This document shows, one piece after another, positions 15,600-24,665 of a stretch of DNA of 64,000 nucleotides; the stretch's first letter is position 1; each line of letters starts with the position of its first letter. The translations under genes were made by a program, and so were the position numbers. The DNA lies in the IMG/VR virus record IMGVR_UViG_3300020220_005081, positions 1-64,000 of that record. One strand, 5' to 3'. Below the pieces are notes generated by a model. It was not told the origin of the DNA and ran no database searches. It was given only the letters and a program-made list of their open reading frames with translations. The DNA comes from a virus.

Positions 15600-16526
15600 A
15601 TGAAAGATTACTATAAAATATTAGGAGTTCAAGAGAACTCTACCGATGAGGAAATAAAGAAGGCTTACCGAAGACTATCAAAAGATTATCACCCCGACGT
15701 GAACCCTAATGGTTCTGAGAAATTTAAAGAGATTGCAGAAGCTTACGAAAATATAGGCACAGAAGAAAAAAGACAATCCCTTAAAAATAAAGGGCAAAAT
15801 CCTTTTGCCGGCTCAGACTTCGAACAGATGTTTGCCAATATGTTCGGGGGGCGTCCTCAAAGACCACGTAGACCAATTGTTCCTGATAAAATTGTTACTG
15901 TAACTATAAGTCCTGTACAATCTTTCATAGGGGAACAAATAAACGTCAATTACTTCAGGAATGTAATGTGTAGTGCCTGTAATGGTGCGGGTGGGAATAG
16001 GAAGATTTGTGATAGTTGTAAAGGTCAGGGGTATCATTCAATAGTAAGTGGATCTGGATTCTTTAGACAAGAGATCAGAAAGGTCTGTAATGAGTGTAAT
16101 GGTGATGGATATAGACTTCTTAGTAAATGTCACGTATGCGACACAAGTGGAACAAAGCCAACAGCGGAAACAATAAAGATACAACTACCTAAAGGAATAG
16201 ATGAAGGACAATTTCTTAAACTTCAGGGACTCGGTGACTATCATAATGGAATATTTGGTAATTTAGTACTACAAATTAAAATGAGCTCCTTAGACGGATA
16301 TGAGAAAATAGGTGATGATTTAATACTTAATTTACATTTGGGATTAGATGATTTGAAAAAAAATTCAATTGTCATCAAACACCCACTATCAGAACTAAAA
16401 GTAGATATTCCCATTGAATTCGACAGCTCGAAACCCCTAAGATTGAAAGGAAAAGGGTTTAACGGAGGTGACATGTATGTCAAACTCCACGTAAAGTTTG
16501 ATAGATCCAAATTGAACCAACAATAA
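15600..16526 (+). CDS. dnaJ: DnaJ-like type I co-chaperone
   Basis: This 308-residue protein has an N-terminal J domain (DYYKILGVQENSTDEEIKKA, then YHPDVNP containing the HPD triad that stimulates Hsp70). A short linker (FAGSDFEQMFANMFGG) leads to a cysteine-rich zinc domain with four motifs (CSACNGAG, CDSCKGQG, CNECNGDG, CHVCDTSG), then the substrate-binding C-terminal beta domains (IQLPKGIDEGQFLKLQGLGD, LRLKGKGFNGGDMYV). The fourth motif has lost its middle Gly. It likely recruits host DnaK for phage protein folding or assembly. It is shorter than the roughly 370 residues of cellular DnaJ. Confidence 0.93.
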   Translation: MKDYYKILGVQENSTDEEIKKAYRRLSKDYHPDVNPNGSEKFKEIAEAYENIGTEEKRQSLKNKGQNPFAGSDFEQMFANMFGGRPQRPRRPIVPDKIVTVTISPVQSFIGEQINVNYFRNVMCSACNGAGGNRKICDSCKGQGYHSIVSGSGFFRQEIRKVCNECNGDGYRLLSKCHVCDTSGTKPTAETIKIQLPKGIDEGQFLKLQGLGDYHNGIFGNLVLQIKMSSLDGYEKIGDDLILNLHLGLDDLKKNSIVIKHPLSELKVDIPIEFDSSKPLRLKGKGFNGGDMYVKLHVKFDRSKLNQQ

Positions 16527-16580
16527 TAATCGTATAACCAATAATTTTGATCAAGTTACACGGAATACAAATCTTATTCA

Positions 16581-16588
16581 TATTTATA
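16581..16588 (+). promoter_or_regulatory. TATTTATA motif upstream of 16592
   Basis: TATTTATA ends 3 nt before the ATG at 16592, the tightest spacing of this motif to a start codon in the window. Confidence 0.4.
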
Positions 16589-16591
16589 GAT

Positions 16592-16756
16592 ATGCTAAAA
16601 GAACAAATACGTAGAATATTATACAAATATTTGGAGGAAAAGGAATTCAAAAAAAAGAGAAAGTATAGTCAATCTTATTGTAAATCTACACCGTGTTCAA
16701 AGATGGGGTTCACACAAAAAGCATCCTGTAGACCTTACAAAAATTGTTATAAGTAA
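16592..16756 (+). CDS. small basic Cys-rich protein
   Basis: I use ATG 16592, which follows the TATTTATA motif, in place of the longer frame from 16547. The 54-residue product has an amphipathic helix (MLKEQIRRILYKYLEEKEF), a basic patch KKKRKYS and a Cys-rich end (SYCKSTPCSKMGFTQKASC then RPYKNCYK). The FTQ-K-A-S-C segment recurs in small proteins of large aquatic phages and may bind zinc or nucleic acid. Confidence 0.68.
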   Translation: MLKEQIRRILYKYLEEKEFKKKRKYSQSYCKSTPCSKMGFTQKASCRPYKNCYK

Positions 16757-16793
16757 ATTTGCCTTTTCAATTTTTTTTCTTATATTTTTACTC

Positions 16794-17633
16794 ATGCTGA
16801 GTTATATTGGAGGAAAATCAAAAATAGGTAAATGGATTGTAGAGTATTATCATCAAGATATGGAAACATATGTTGAGACATTCGGAGGGATGTTTTGGTG
16901 TTTTTTTAACATGGACTTGGAGTTATATCCAAATCTCAATAAAGTTGTTTACAACGATTTCAACTGTTTAAATTACAATCTTTTCAAGTGTCTTCAAAAT
17001 CCTGTTGAACTTCAAAGAGCCTTAGATTCAATACCTTGTCAACAATTCGGAGACTTTGTTACTGATATAAGTTATAAAACAAGATTCAAAGAATATCAGA
17101 CAGAGTTGTTTTCATCAGGTTTCACAATGAACTATCCAAATTATGAAGCGGCGGCAAAATACGTTTATATTGTCACACAAGTATTCTCAGGAAGTAAACC
17201 TGAATCATCCTCATTCATAGATTTGAAAGGTAAGTACCGATCTAAGTATTTGGCTTTCCGTGATAAGTTGAGTAAACCGTATTGGATCGAACACTTTCTA
17301 AAGATTACTCATGTTGAAAATTTAGATTTTCAACAAGTTATAGAAAAATACGATGCACCCTCAACCTATATCTATTTAGATCCACCTTATTGGAAGACGG
17401 AAAACTATTATTCCAATCATGATTTTGATAGGGATGATCATCAAAGACTTGCACAAACCTTAAATTTGGTGCAAAGTAAGTTTAGTTTATCCTATTATGA
17501 GTTTGATCTTTTGAGTCAGTGGTATCCAAAAGAAAGATATCGTTGGGAAAGTAAAAAGTTTGCCAAAGCCGCAGCAGCAAAAAAAGGCGGAAAACAAAAT
17601 TTGGGAGAGGAACTTTTGATAATGAATTATTAG
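16794..17633 (+). CDS. DNA adenine methylase, Dam/D12 class
   Basis: This 279-residue protein starts with the SAM-binding FxGGK-like motif LSYIGGKSKIGKWI. Its catalytic motif IV is DPPYWKTENYY (about residue 200), the D12 alpha-class N6-adenine signature. In between are ETFGGMFWCFFNMD (motif I equivalent) and YNDFNCLNYNLF. It should methylate adenine in a short target. In phages such enzymes protect DNA from restriction or mimic host marks. The target site cannot be read from the sequence. Confidence 0.92.
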   Translation: MLSYIGGKSKIGKWIVEYYHQDMETYVETFGGMFWCFFNMDLELYPNLNKVVYNDFNCLNYNLFKCLQNPVELQRALDSIPCQQFGDFVTDISYKTRFKEYQTELFSSGFTMNYPNYEAAAKYVYIVTQVFSGSKPESSSFIDLKGKYRSKYLAFRDKLSKPYWIEHFLKITHVENLDFQQVIEKYDAPSTYIYLDPPYWKTENYYSNHDFDRDDHQRLAQTLNLVQSKFSLSYYEFDLLSQWYPKERYRWESKKFAKAAAAKKGGKQNLGEELLIMNY

Positions 17634-17651
17634 TAATTTTTATCTTCCCAA

Positions 17652-17660
17652 TATATTTAT
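17652..17660 (+). promoter_or_regulatory. TATATTTAT motif upstream of 17677
   Basis: TATATTTAT lies directly before a TAnnTTTG box, so both recurrent promoter-like signals occur in the same short gap. Confidence 0.45.
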
Positions 17661-17663
17661 TAT

Positions 17664-17671
17664 TAAATTTG
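17664..17671 (+). promoter_or_regulatory. -7 box TAAATTTG, leaderless start
   Basis: TAAATTTG fits TAnnTTTG and ends 5 nt before ATG 17677, predicting a leaderless or near-leaderless mRNA. Confidence 0.55.
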
Positions 17672-17676
17672 TTCTG

Positions 17677-19017
17677 ATGAAATTTACATCATTATTGAGG
17701 ACTGTCATTGTCGAAGATTTCGAAAGGATTGATTTCTTAATTGATACCTATACCAAACCAAAAAAGAAGGAGGACGGCACCATAAAAAAACCTAAAATGT
17801 CTGTCCGTGAATTAGCAGCATTGATTGCCGCTGATCCAAATTCGATTTTAAATGATGTAGATATTGAATCAGCTACTACATCAGAGTTAAAAAAAGCTCG
17901 CGCAGGTAAATATACTCCATGGTTGATCAAGTCTTATACGAAAGTTAATCAACAAACAGAAACTCCATATGGCGAACCCGGTTATGAGAGAGAGGTTAAG
18001 ATGTTGAAGGATAGATTTATGGAAGATCTTTATAAAGTTACGGATGACCTAAAAAAATATGATAGATTTAAGAGTAAACTTCCTAAAGACAAAAGACAGA
18101 TACAATTTCTCACACCTGACCAACTTTATGATGCGGTAAAAGATTTTGACCTTACGATGGCAACCACAACAAAGGCAGAAAGAAAATCTGCTACAGTTCA
18201 CCCTGGTGCTGAACTTATGTATGATGGTAACAATTGGAGAGTAGTAAAAATCGAAGACAAAGGTGCGAAAGGAAAAGAGGCCTCATGTTTCTATGGTGGT
18301 AATCAAGTAGAAACAAGATGGTGTACTTCAGCTCCAGGTTTATCTTGGTTCGATAGATATATTAAAGACGGACCTTTATACGTGGTTTATGATCCAAACG
18401 ATCAAAACGTCTCTTCAAATACAGGTCTACCGAAAACCAGATATCAATTCCATTTCCCATCCAATCAGTTTATGGATAAGGATGATAGACAAGTTGATCT
18501 TGTAAAATTTCTTATGGGTCCTATGGCAGAATTGAAAGATGTATTCAAACCTGAGTTTGCTAAAGGTCTCACAGTTGGTGGAGATAAATTATCAATTGAC
18601 AATTTCAAGTCAGGTGCCGTGGGTAAATTTATTGCACTTTATGGATTGGATGAATTGATCGAAAACTTACCCCTAAGCTTGAAAGAATTTCAAATTCAGA
18701 ATAGAGACAAGGATTCGATTATTATCAATATTCCTCCATCAATTGGTAAGTTCAAAAACCTTGATATGATTCTACTCGATAACTGTATTTCGTCTTTACC
18801 TGAGGAAATTGGTGGGTGTACCTCACTTAGGTTCTTGGCAGTTCCTAACAACAAAGATCTTAAGACTTTACCAAAATCAATCGAAAAACTACCTTATCTA
18901 TTCTTCTTAAATGTTAAAGGTTGTCCATCAGTAAAAGTTCCAAAGGGACTCTTATCTAGATCTGAAGACATGTGTGGAGGATGTGGAATGTGGGATATTA
19001 CTCCACTAACTAATTAA
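17677..19017 (+). CDS. WCTS-family protein with C-terminal leucine-rich repeats
   Basis: A 446-residue protein. The N-terminus LLRTVIVE is an (L/I)-x-E propeptide-like end. Residues 1-200 are helical with basic stretches. The core has TRWCTSAPGLSWFDRYIK (213-230), GPLYVVYDP (232-240) and RYQFHFPSNQFMDKDDRQ (255-272), shared with the proteins at 2298 and 37341. From about 325 to 440 there are leucine-rich repeats (INIPPSIGKFKNLDMILLDN, SLPEEIGGCTSLRFLAVPN, TLPKSIEKLPYLFFLNVKG). LRRs bind proteins, so this may be a host-targeting or virion protein. The core fold is unknown. Confidence 0.8.
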   Translation: MKFTSLLRTVIVEDFERIDFLIDTYTKPKKKEDGTIKKPKMSVRELAALIAADPNSILNDVDIESATTSELKKARAGKYTPWLIKSYTKVNQQTETPYGEPGYEREVKMLKDRFMEDLYKVTDDLKKYDRFKSKLPKDKRQIQFLTPDQLYDAVKDFDLTMATTTKAERKSATVHPGAELMYDGNNWRVVKIEDKGAKGKEASCFYGGNQVETRWCTSAPGLSWFDRYIKDGPLYVVYDPNDQNVSSNTGLPKTRYQFHFPSNQFMDKDDRQVDLVKFLMGPMAELKDVFKPEFAKGLTVGGDKLSIDNFKSGAVGKFIALYGLDELIENLPLSLKEFQIQNRDKDSIIINIPPSIGKFKNLDMILLDNCISSLPEEIGGCTSLRFLAVPNNKDLKTLPKSIEKLPYLFFLNVKGCPSVKVPKGLLSRSEDMCGGCGMWDITPLTN

Positions 19018-19022
19018 TTTTT

Positions 19023-19316
19023 ATGAGTGTTGACGTTGAAATATATTTATCACAGCTCTTCAAATTTTTCAACGAAAATCCTAATGAGCTTAATACTTTG
19101 GTCCCTCAGGATCAAAAAAATGAGTTTTTTAAAAAATGCCGAGAAGCTGTGATGATTAACCTTAATAAAGGTGACGAGCTATCTCTAACGAAAAAACAGT
19201 TGATCGAAATCTGCGTTAAAATCAACAATAAGAAAATAGAACCGAAAGAAGAACTATTTTTCAACGCTGAAGGATTATTTCAAAAGGTCCCACTAGGATT
19301 CATTTGTCTCAATTGA
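19023..19316 (+). CDS. hypothetical 97-residue helical protein
   Basis: Five nt after the LRR gene. The product (IYLSQLFKFFNENPNELNTL, KNEFFKKCREAVMINLNKG, LSLTKKQLIEICVKIN) has the pattern of a small phage family in which a helical domain ends in SLTQKQLIEIC-V. No function is known to me. Confidence 0.75.
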   Translation: MSVDVEIYLSQLFKFFNENPNELNTLVPQDQKNEFFKKCREAVMINLNKGDELSLTKKQLIEICVKINNKKIEPKEELFFNAEGLFQKVPLGFICLN

Positions 19317-19346
19317 TATTTCTATTCATTTGATTAACTTTCATTC

Positions 19347-22109
19347 ATGGAACTCATGTATGATACGATCATAATAATCAATTTAGAGAGGTGTAAAGAT
19401 CGCTACGATCGAATTTTATCAAGAATTCAAAATTTAGGTTTAGACAAAGAAATTAGGATTATAAGAATAGAAGCAGTTGATGGCACATCGATTGATGAAG
19501 AATGGTTGAAAGAAAACAAAATTACACCGTTGGCAGACTACTACGACAGTTACAGAGGTAGAGGTCTGACACTTGGTGAGATTGGATGTGCAATTTCACA
19601 TTATAGAGCTTGGGAATTAATTCAAAATGATGACACAATTAAATCTGCTTTAATACTAGAAGACGATGCACAGTTCTGTCCTGAGTTTACAGATAAACTT
19701 AAACAAGTAAAAGAATGGACGGGTGATTACCAATGGGACTTTTTTTATTTGGGTAGAAAGGTTATCAATCCAAACTATGAATTTGAATTGAAAAAAAACG
19801 TTGTAATCCCTGACTTCTCTTATTGGTGTCTCTCTTATATCCTAACTAAAAAGGGTTCACAGAACTTAGTAAACTCAAACTTCCTAAATGCTTTGATTCC
19901 CGCAGATGAATTTGTACCTATAATGTTGAACAGGGCCAATCCAAATTGCATTCAATACAAAAAAAATTATGACATCAAATTTCTCAAAGGTTTAGGTCTC
20001 AAAGAGCAATTGATAAAACCTGAAACATTAGCTTTTCAAAACTCACAGACTGAAAAAAGCTCAATCTATTTCAAGAATGACTACTATGATGACGGAATCG
20101 ATAAATTTTTATTAATAACCGTTGCTACGGAGGAAAATGATCGTTTGGATAGATTTCGTAAGTCTTGTGAATATTTTGGTATACCTTATAAAATACTTGG
20201 CTTGGGTCAAACCTGGGTGGGAGGTGAAGCTGAAAATGGAATCTTGAAAACTTTCGGAGGAGGCCAGAAAATAAATCTCTTGAGAAATGAATTAAAAGGA
20301 TGGCCCAAACTCGAGGACCACATTATAATGTTCACAGACTCATATGATGTTATGTTACTTCAAAACCCTCAACAAATTTTACAAAAATTTAGAGAATTCA
20401 GAAGACCCATAGTCTTCTCAGCAGAAAAAATTTGTTGGCCCAACCCATCTTTGATTGATCAATATCCTGCATCATTAACCAAATATAAATTTTTGAACTC
20501 AGGTGGATTCATTGGTTATGCTGACGAAATCATTAGTTTGATTAATGATCCAATAGATGATAAAGACGACGATCAATTATATTACTCTGAAAGATACCTT
20601 GAACAAATTCACACCACCAAACCACACTTAGTAGAAAAAACGGAGACAAATTTACCTAATAATAAATACCCTTTATCCAATTCGGGACACAAAATAGGAT
20701 GGATGAGCGAAGTTGTGTTTGATCAAGATGTAATTGAAATTTTGAGAACTAAATTTAATAAAAACTCAAAGATACTTGACATAGGTGCTGGTGATGGAAA
20801 ATGGGGATATGTCCTTGGTGAACATTTTTCAAATATTGATGCAATTGAGATATTTGAACCGTATGTTAACAGATACGGATTGAAGGAGTATTACAAAAAT
20901 GTATTTGTTGAAAATTTTTTAGATTTTGATTTTGATTATTATGATGTGATAATCATGGGTGATGTGTTCGAACACGTGAAAAGGGAGGATGCTCAAAATT
21001 GGTTGAAAAAAAATAAAAACAAATTTGGCGAAATTATAATAGTGGTACCATTTGAGTATGAACAAGTTTGGGATGGTGATTACGAAAACAAGTGGGGACA
21101 TCATCATCAGTCGGATCTTACTCCCGAGATTATGGAATCCAATTTTTCAGAACTACATTTGAGAAAATGGGTAAATACTCCTGATTCCGTTGGGAAAGGG
21201 AAGGGATTCGGGTTATACACTAAAAGATATGGATTTGATATACCATCAAAAATATTCTTGGATAATAATCAATATATTTTTCAGACTCTTAATGAATCAA
21301 TAGAAGACATAGAAATGGATTTAGTTGGAAGGATAAGAAATAGAGTGACTGATAATTTTCCCTCAGTAATTCATGCAAATGGTCCCGAGAAAGTTAAAAA
21401 CTTCTTAGATAAAATCACGGACTTCATGACTCTTAACTATGACTTTTTTTATGGAAATAACTCAAAAATTATGGAAACTCAAACAAAAAAGACAATATCA
21501 ATAGGTTTGTTTTTTCAACATGATTTGAAAGATATTAATCAATCTTTGGACTTATTAAAAATACAGAAATTCCCTAAGAATCTGATAAAATTGGTATTGT
21601 ACTACAACAAAGAATCAGATTTATACAAACTTGAAAAATTCAAAGAAAACAACAAAGATTATATGTCTGTTGAAATAAAAGAAAATAAAAACCTAACCGA
21701 ATCAAGGATAGATTTTCTTCAGGATAGAGAGACGGACTATTATTTAATTATTGATTCTAATTTTATATTACGAAATACAAACTCAATCGAAATTTTAATA
21801 AGGTCAAATAAAAAAATGATTTCCCCCATGATCGTTTCCGAAACTGTGGACCACGTAAATTTTCATATTACTGAAGGTGATTTGAAATTAGATTATGTGA
21901 AATACAACAAACGCGGAATATGGTCTGTGGAGATTATTTCAGGTATAATTTTAATTGAGAACGATTTTAGGGTAAATGTTAATCAAGCCCTTTCCCAAGA
22001 TACGGAACACTCAGATGGCGATTGGGATGTTAAACTTTCGGAAAATATAAAAGGGAATGGATATTTTTGTTACATTTGTAATTGTAACTATTTTGGTACA
22101 ATCATATGA
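19347..22109 (+). CDS. GT25 / PLOD-type collagen glycosyltransferase fusion with inserted methyltransferase
   Basis: A 920-residue protein of four parts. Residues 5-235 are a GT25 domain (TIIIINLERCKDRYDRI, TLGEIGCAISHYRAWE, LILEDDAQF), the family of collagen galactosyltransferases and LPS galactosyltransferases. Residues 253-420 and about 632-695 match the glucosyltransferase domain of animal lysyl hydroxylase 3: FLLITVATEE, FGGGQK (303-308), IIMFTDSYDV with D331/D334, FSAEKICWP, LNSGGFIGY, DDKDDDQLYY, IFQTLNESI, VIHANGP. Between the two halves, about 455-628, is a SAM methyltransferase (ILDIGAGDGKWG, DVIIMGDVFEHV). Residues 715-920 match the accessory domain (LKLVLYY-like strand, YYLIIDSNFIL, KMISPMIVSE, GIWSVEIISG). 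The protein ends where the hydroxylase domain would start. The likely substrates are the Gly-X-Y fibres 3.4 kb downstream. It overlaps the next gene by 4 nt. Confidence 0.88.
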   Translation: MELMYDTIIIINLERCKDRYDRILSRIQNLGLDKEIRIIRIEAVDGTSIDEEWLKENKITPLADYYDSYRGRGLTLGEIGCAISHYRAWELIQNDDTIKSALILEDDAQFCPEFTDKLKQVKEWTGDYQWDFFYLGRKVINPNYEFELKKNVVIPDFSYWCLSYILTKKGSQNLVNSNFLNALIPADEFVPIMLNRANPNCIQYKKNYDIKFLKGLGLKEQLIKPETLAFQNSQTEKSSIYFKNDYYDDGIDKFLLITVATEENDRLDRFRKSCEYFGIPYKILGLGQTWVGGEAENGILKTFGGGQKINLLRNELKGWPKLEDHIIMFTDSYDVMLLQNPQQILQKFREFRRPIVFSAEKICWPNPSLIDQYPASLTKYKFLNSGGFIGYADEIISLINDPIDDKDDDQLYYSERYLEQIHTTKPHLVEKTETNLPNNKYPLSNSGHKIGWMSEVVFDQDVIEILRTKFNKNSKILDIGAGDGKWGYVLGEHFSNIDAIEIFEPYVNRYGLKEYYKNVFVENFLDFDFDYYDVIIMGDVFEHVKREDAQNWLKKNKNKFGEIIIVVPFEYEQVWDGDYENKWGHHHQSDLTPEIMESNFSELHLRKWVNTPDSVGKGKGFGLYTKRYGFDIPSKIFLDNNQYIFQTLNESIEDIEMDLVGRIRNRVTDNFPSVIHANGPEKVKNFLDKITDFMTLNYDFFYGNNSKIMETQTKKTISIGLFFQHDLKDINQSLDLLKIQKFPKNLIKLVLYYNKESDLYKLEKFKENNKDYMSVEIKENKNLTESRIDFLQDRETDYYLIIDSNFILRNTNSIEILIRSNKKMISPMIVSETVDHVNFHITEGDLKLDYVKYNKRGIWSVEIISGIILIENDFRVNVNQALSQDTEHSDGDWDVKLSENIKGNGYFCYICNCNYFGTII

Positions 22110-23758
22110 AACAAGAAATTTATAAATTCAGTCTAACCAATTATTTCACCATTTTTCACAAAGATCATGTTCCTATCGTGGATGAGAATCAACATTCAAA
22201 TTACACAAAAAATGATAGGTTGATTTTTTTAAATGAAAGTACTAGTACTGATCCCTCTGTATTTGTGGAAAATTTTGCCAATGAGTTGTGCACAGTAACA
22301 AAATTTGACACGATGGTTGTATTGGAAAAGGTTGGTGAAACCAAAATATCTCTAAAACTTTTCCACGGCTACAAAAGAAGAATTAGGGGATTTCATTGGT
22401 TTAAAATATCGAGGAATGTTGATTTCCTGACGGTAAACCTTTCGGGGGGTGATCTTTATTCTGGATTTTTGAATGATTATAACAAGAAAAAACAATGTAT
22501 AAAGCAAATAAGAAGGAACTTTTTTAGTAGTAACCCAATTTCTCAACTAAGAAGTAATATTATAAAAAGGTTACCTCTCAATAGGGAAGAGAGTGTTAAG
22601 ATAGCTGATAAAGCAATTAATTTATTTTGTAATCAACTATTTCCTCAAAAGTCAAATGTTGAAAGTCCCAACCAAATGATTGTCAGATTCTACCTCGAAA
22701 AAAAAGGAATCAAATACCCGAATAATTTCCAATTATATTTCAAAAGTTTTGGACTCCTACCGAAATTAAAGAACTTGAGAAAACATAATATGAAACTCGT
22801 GGATGCTTTCATGTCAGATTATGACTTGAAAGGAGATGTAATAAAGAAAGCGATACATAATGCAAAACAATCATTAAGTGTAAGTAGACTCAAATACATG
22901 TTGGGTTTTTTCCCTGAGCAGTGGGTTTTACAAGACAAAGAATTTGTTGAGGCTTGTTTAGATTACGACTCATCAACTTCTATTACACTTCCATCTTTGG
23001 GTGAACATACATCTAAAAGTGAACTGAAAAAAGTTTTTGTACTTGCTAAGTTAGTATTGAATCACGAATTTGCTTGGTCCACATTTTATGATCATTGTGA
23101 TTTCTATTGTTATTTGAAAAGCGCTGGTGAAAACATTAAATGGAAGTCAAAAAATTTGGATGAGTTTACAAAAGAACACTTAGATTGGGCGGATTTGTAT
23201 GAATTCTACAAAAGAGGTTTTTACACTAGAATATATCCTCAGAGTTTATACGATGCATTTAAAATACCGATTCAACATAAGGATGAAGTTTATTATCCAA
23301 TAATTCTCACTAACTCTGATGAATATAACGCTGAAAGCTTAAATCAGAACAATTGTGTCAAGACTTATATCGGAAGACCTTCGTCAATCATTGTATCATT
23401 AAGAAAAGGATCCACTGTATCAAATGACAGAGCAACAATAGAATACCTAATTTTTAGAAAAGTCGGTATAGTAGCTGGTCCAAGTGCTGCTTTCTTTGAT
23501 GGAGTTACTTTTGTTAGACCCCAATCACTCGGAAAATTTAATAGTACATTAAGTGAGGATTGGATTGAACCTTTGAAACTTTTGGATGAGAGAATGACTC
23601 AATATATTGGCAATGGAAAAAATATCACTACCGTCAAGATAGAAAAACTTCTATCAAATCACAAAGTTCTAAAATCTGACTCCGCTTGGGCAGAAAACGG
23701 ATTCCTTTTTTGGACATATAACTTAATTGACAAACAAAAATTAAATTACTTTTTTTAA
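22106..23758 (+). CDS. PcfJ-like protein
   Basis: A 550-residue protein starting inside the stop of the glycosyltransferase gene. The N-terminal half is basic and helical. Near residues 410-450 it has LNQNNCVKTYIGRPSSIIVS followed by LRKGS and RATIEYLIFRKVG. This resembles the PcfJ core (h-x-x-C-V-x-x-Y ... I-x-x-[IV]-R ... x-T-I-E), a domain of unknown activity common on plasmids and phages. The tight coupling with the glycosyltransferase may be only operonic. Confidence 0.68.
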   Translation: MKQEIYKFSLTNYFTIFHKDHVPIVDENQHSNYTKNDRLIFLNESTSTDPSVFVENFANELCTVTKFDTMVVLEKVGETKISLKLFHGYKRRIRGFHWFKISRNVDFLTVNLSGGDLYSGFLNDYNKKKQCIKQIRRNFFSSNPISQLRSNIIKRLPLNREESVKIADKAINLFCNQLFPQKSNVESPNQMIVRFYLEKKGIKYPNNFQLYFKSFGLLPKLKNLRKHNMKLVDAFMSDYDLKGDVIKKAIHNAKQSLSVSRLKYMLGFFPEQWVLQDKEFVEACLDYDSSTSITLPSLGEHTSKSELKKVFVLAKLVLNHEFAWSTFYDHCDFYCYLKSAGENIKWKSKNLDEFTKEHLDWADLYEFYKRGFYTRIYPQSLYDAFKIPIQHKDEVYYPIILTNSDEYNAESLNQNNCVKTYIGRPSSIIVSLRKGSTVSNDRATIEYLIFRKVGIVAGPSAAFFDGVTFVRPQSLGKFNSTLSEDWIEPLKLLDERMTQYIGNGKNITTVKIEKLLSNHKVLKSDSAWAENGFLFWTYNLIDKQKLNYFF

Positions 23759-23768
23759 TAGGACAAAT

Positions 23769-24086
23769 ATGGAAAAACATGAATATTTAAAATGGGTTGA
23801 AAAGGAAGAGAACAAATTTTTTTCAGAGTACGATTTACCGATAATGAACCTTGATCTTAGTCATTTTTCTAAACTTGAAAAGGTTTATATCAAATCTGAG
23901 GTTGATAAATGGCATTCACAAATATTTAAGAGTGATTTTTTTTATTTATATTTAAAAAAAATAAATCACATCGATTATTGTGTAACTATTTATTTTGAAA
24001 TTAAAAATTTTGATAAAATTAATTTTTACATCAATTCACTTCTAAAAATATCAAAAAATGATTCAAATCACATCACAAGAGGTTAA
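23769..24086 (+). CDS. hypothetical 105-residue protein
   Basis: Begins MEKHEYLKWVEKEENKFF, is rich in aromatic and charged residues, and ends in a Lys/Asn-rich segment that overlaps the thioredoxin start by 29 nt. No family is recognised. It lies 10 nt after the PcfJ-like gene, in the same operon. Confidence 0.65.
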   Translation: MEKHEYLKWVEKEENKFFSEYDLPIMNLDLSHFSKLEKVYIKSEVDKWHSQIFKSDFFYLYLKKINHIDYCVTIYFEIKNFDKINFYINSLLKISKNDSNHITRG

Positions 24087-24375
24087 AGAAAAAATGGAAA
24101 ACAAAGAGTCATTTGTTCTTGATTTCTATGCCACATGGTGCGGACCATGTAAAATCTTAGCCAAAAATTTTAAGATATTAGAAGATAAAGGTGAAAACCT
24201 TCCGATCTTCGCTTTTAACGTAGACTCCGACAGAGATCTAATCATGGATATGGGTGTGAGAAGTGTGCCAACCTTGAAATACATAAAAAATGGGCAGATT
24301 GTTGATACTAAAGTAGGTGTTCAAACACCTGATATCTTGGCTGAGTCCATAAAATCATCTTTGAACTTAGTATAA
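24058..24375 (+). CDS. thioredoxin
   Basis: A 105-residue protein of normal thioredoxin length. It contains SFVLDFYATWCGPCKILAKN with the WCGPC active site at about residues 26-30, FNVDSDRDLIMDMGVRSVP with the cis-Pro after the V-R-S-V motif, and TLKYIKNGQIVDTKVG. It reduces disulfides in the cytoplasm and may serve ribonucleotide reductase. The stop overlaps the glutaredoxin start by 1 nt. Confidence 0.95.
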   Translation: MIQITSQEVKEKMENKESFVLDFYATWCGPCKILAKNFKILEDKGENLPIFAFNVDSDRDLIMDMGVRSVPTLKYIKNGQIVDTKVGVQTPDILAESIKSSLNLV

Positions 24376-24665
24376 TGGATTTGTCTATCATAGTTTACAC
24401 AATGAAAGGATGTCCATTTTGTACAGATTTCAAAAAATTGTTGGAAGAATCAAAAATTGAGTTTCATGAAAGGGATATAGATGAATTTTCGGATGAGTAT
24501 GATCTATTTTCTAAAATAAACAATAACGATATGATTCCAGCATTATTAATAATTGAAACGGAGAATGGAAATCATACTGCTTATCAATACGTACCCGAGA
24601 GAGATTACAATGAACTGACCGAGGCAGTCGCAATAATTAATAATCACAGAAGTCTTATTAAATAA
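24375..24665 (+). CDS. glutaredoxin-like protein
   Basis: A 96-residue protein with IIVYTMKGCPFCTDFKKLLE, giving the CPFC dithiol active site near residue 14, then IEFHERDIDE. Toward the C-terminus is MIPALLII with the cis-Pro of the glutaredoxin fold. It pairs with the thioredoxin gene just upstream (TAATG overlap). Together they supply reducing power, probably for nucleotide metabolism outside this window. Its end overlaps the convergent gene at 24658 by 8 nt. Confidence 0.92.
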   Translation: MDLSIIVYTMKGCPFCTDFKKLLEESKIEFHERDIDEFSDEYDLFSKINNNDMIPALLIIETENGNHTAYQYVPERDYNELTEAVAIINNHRSLIK

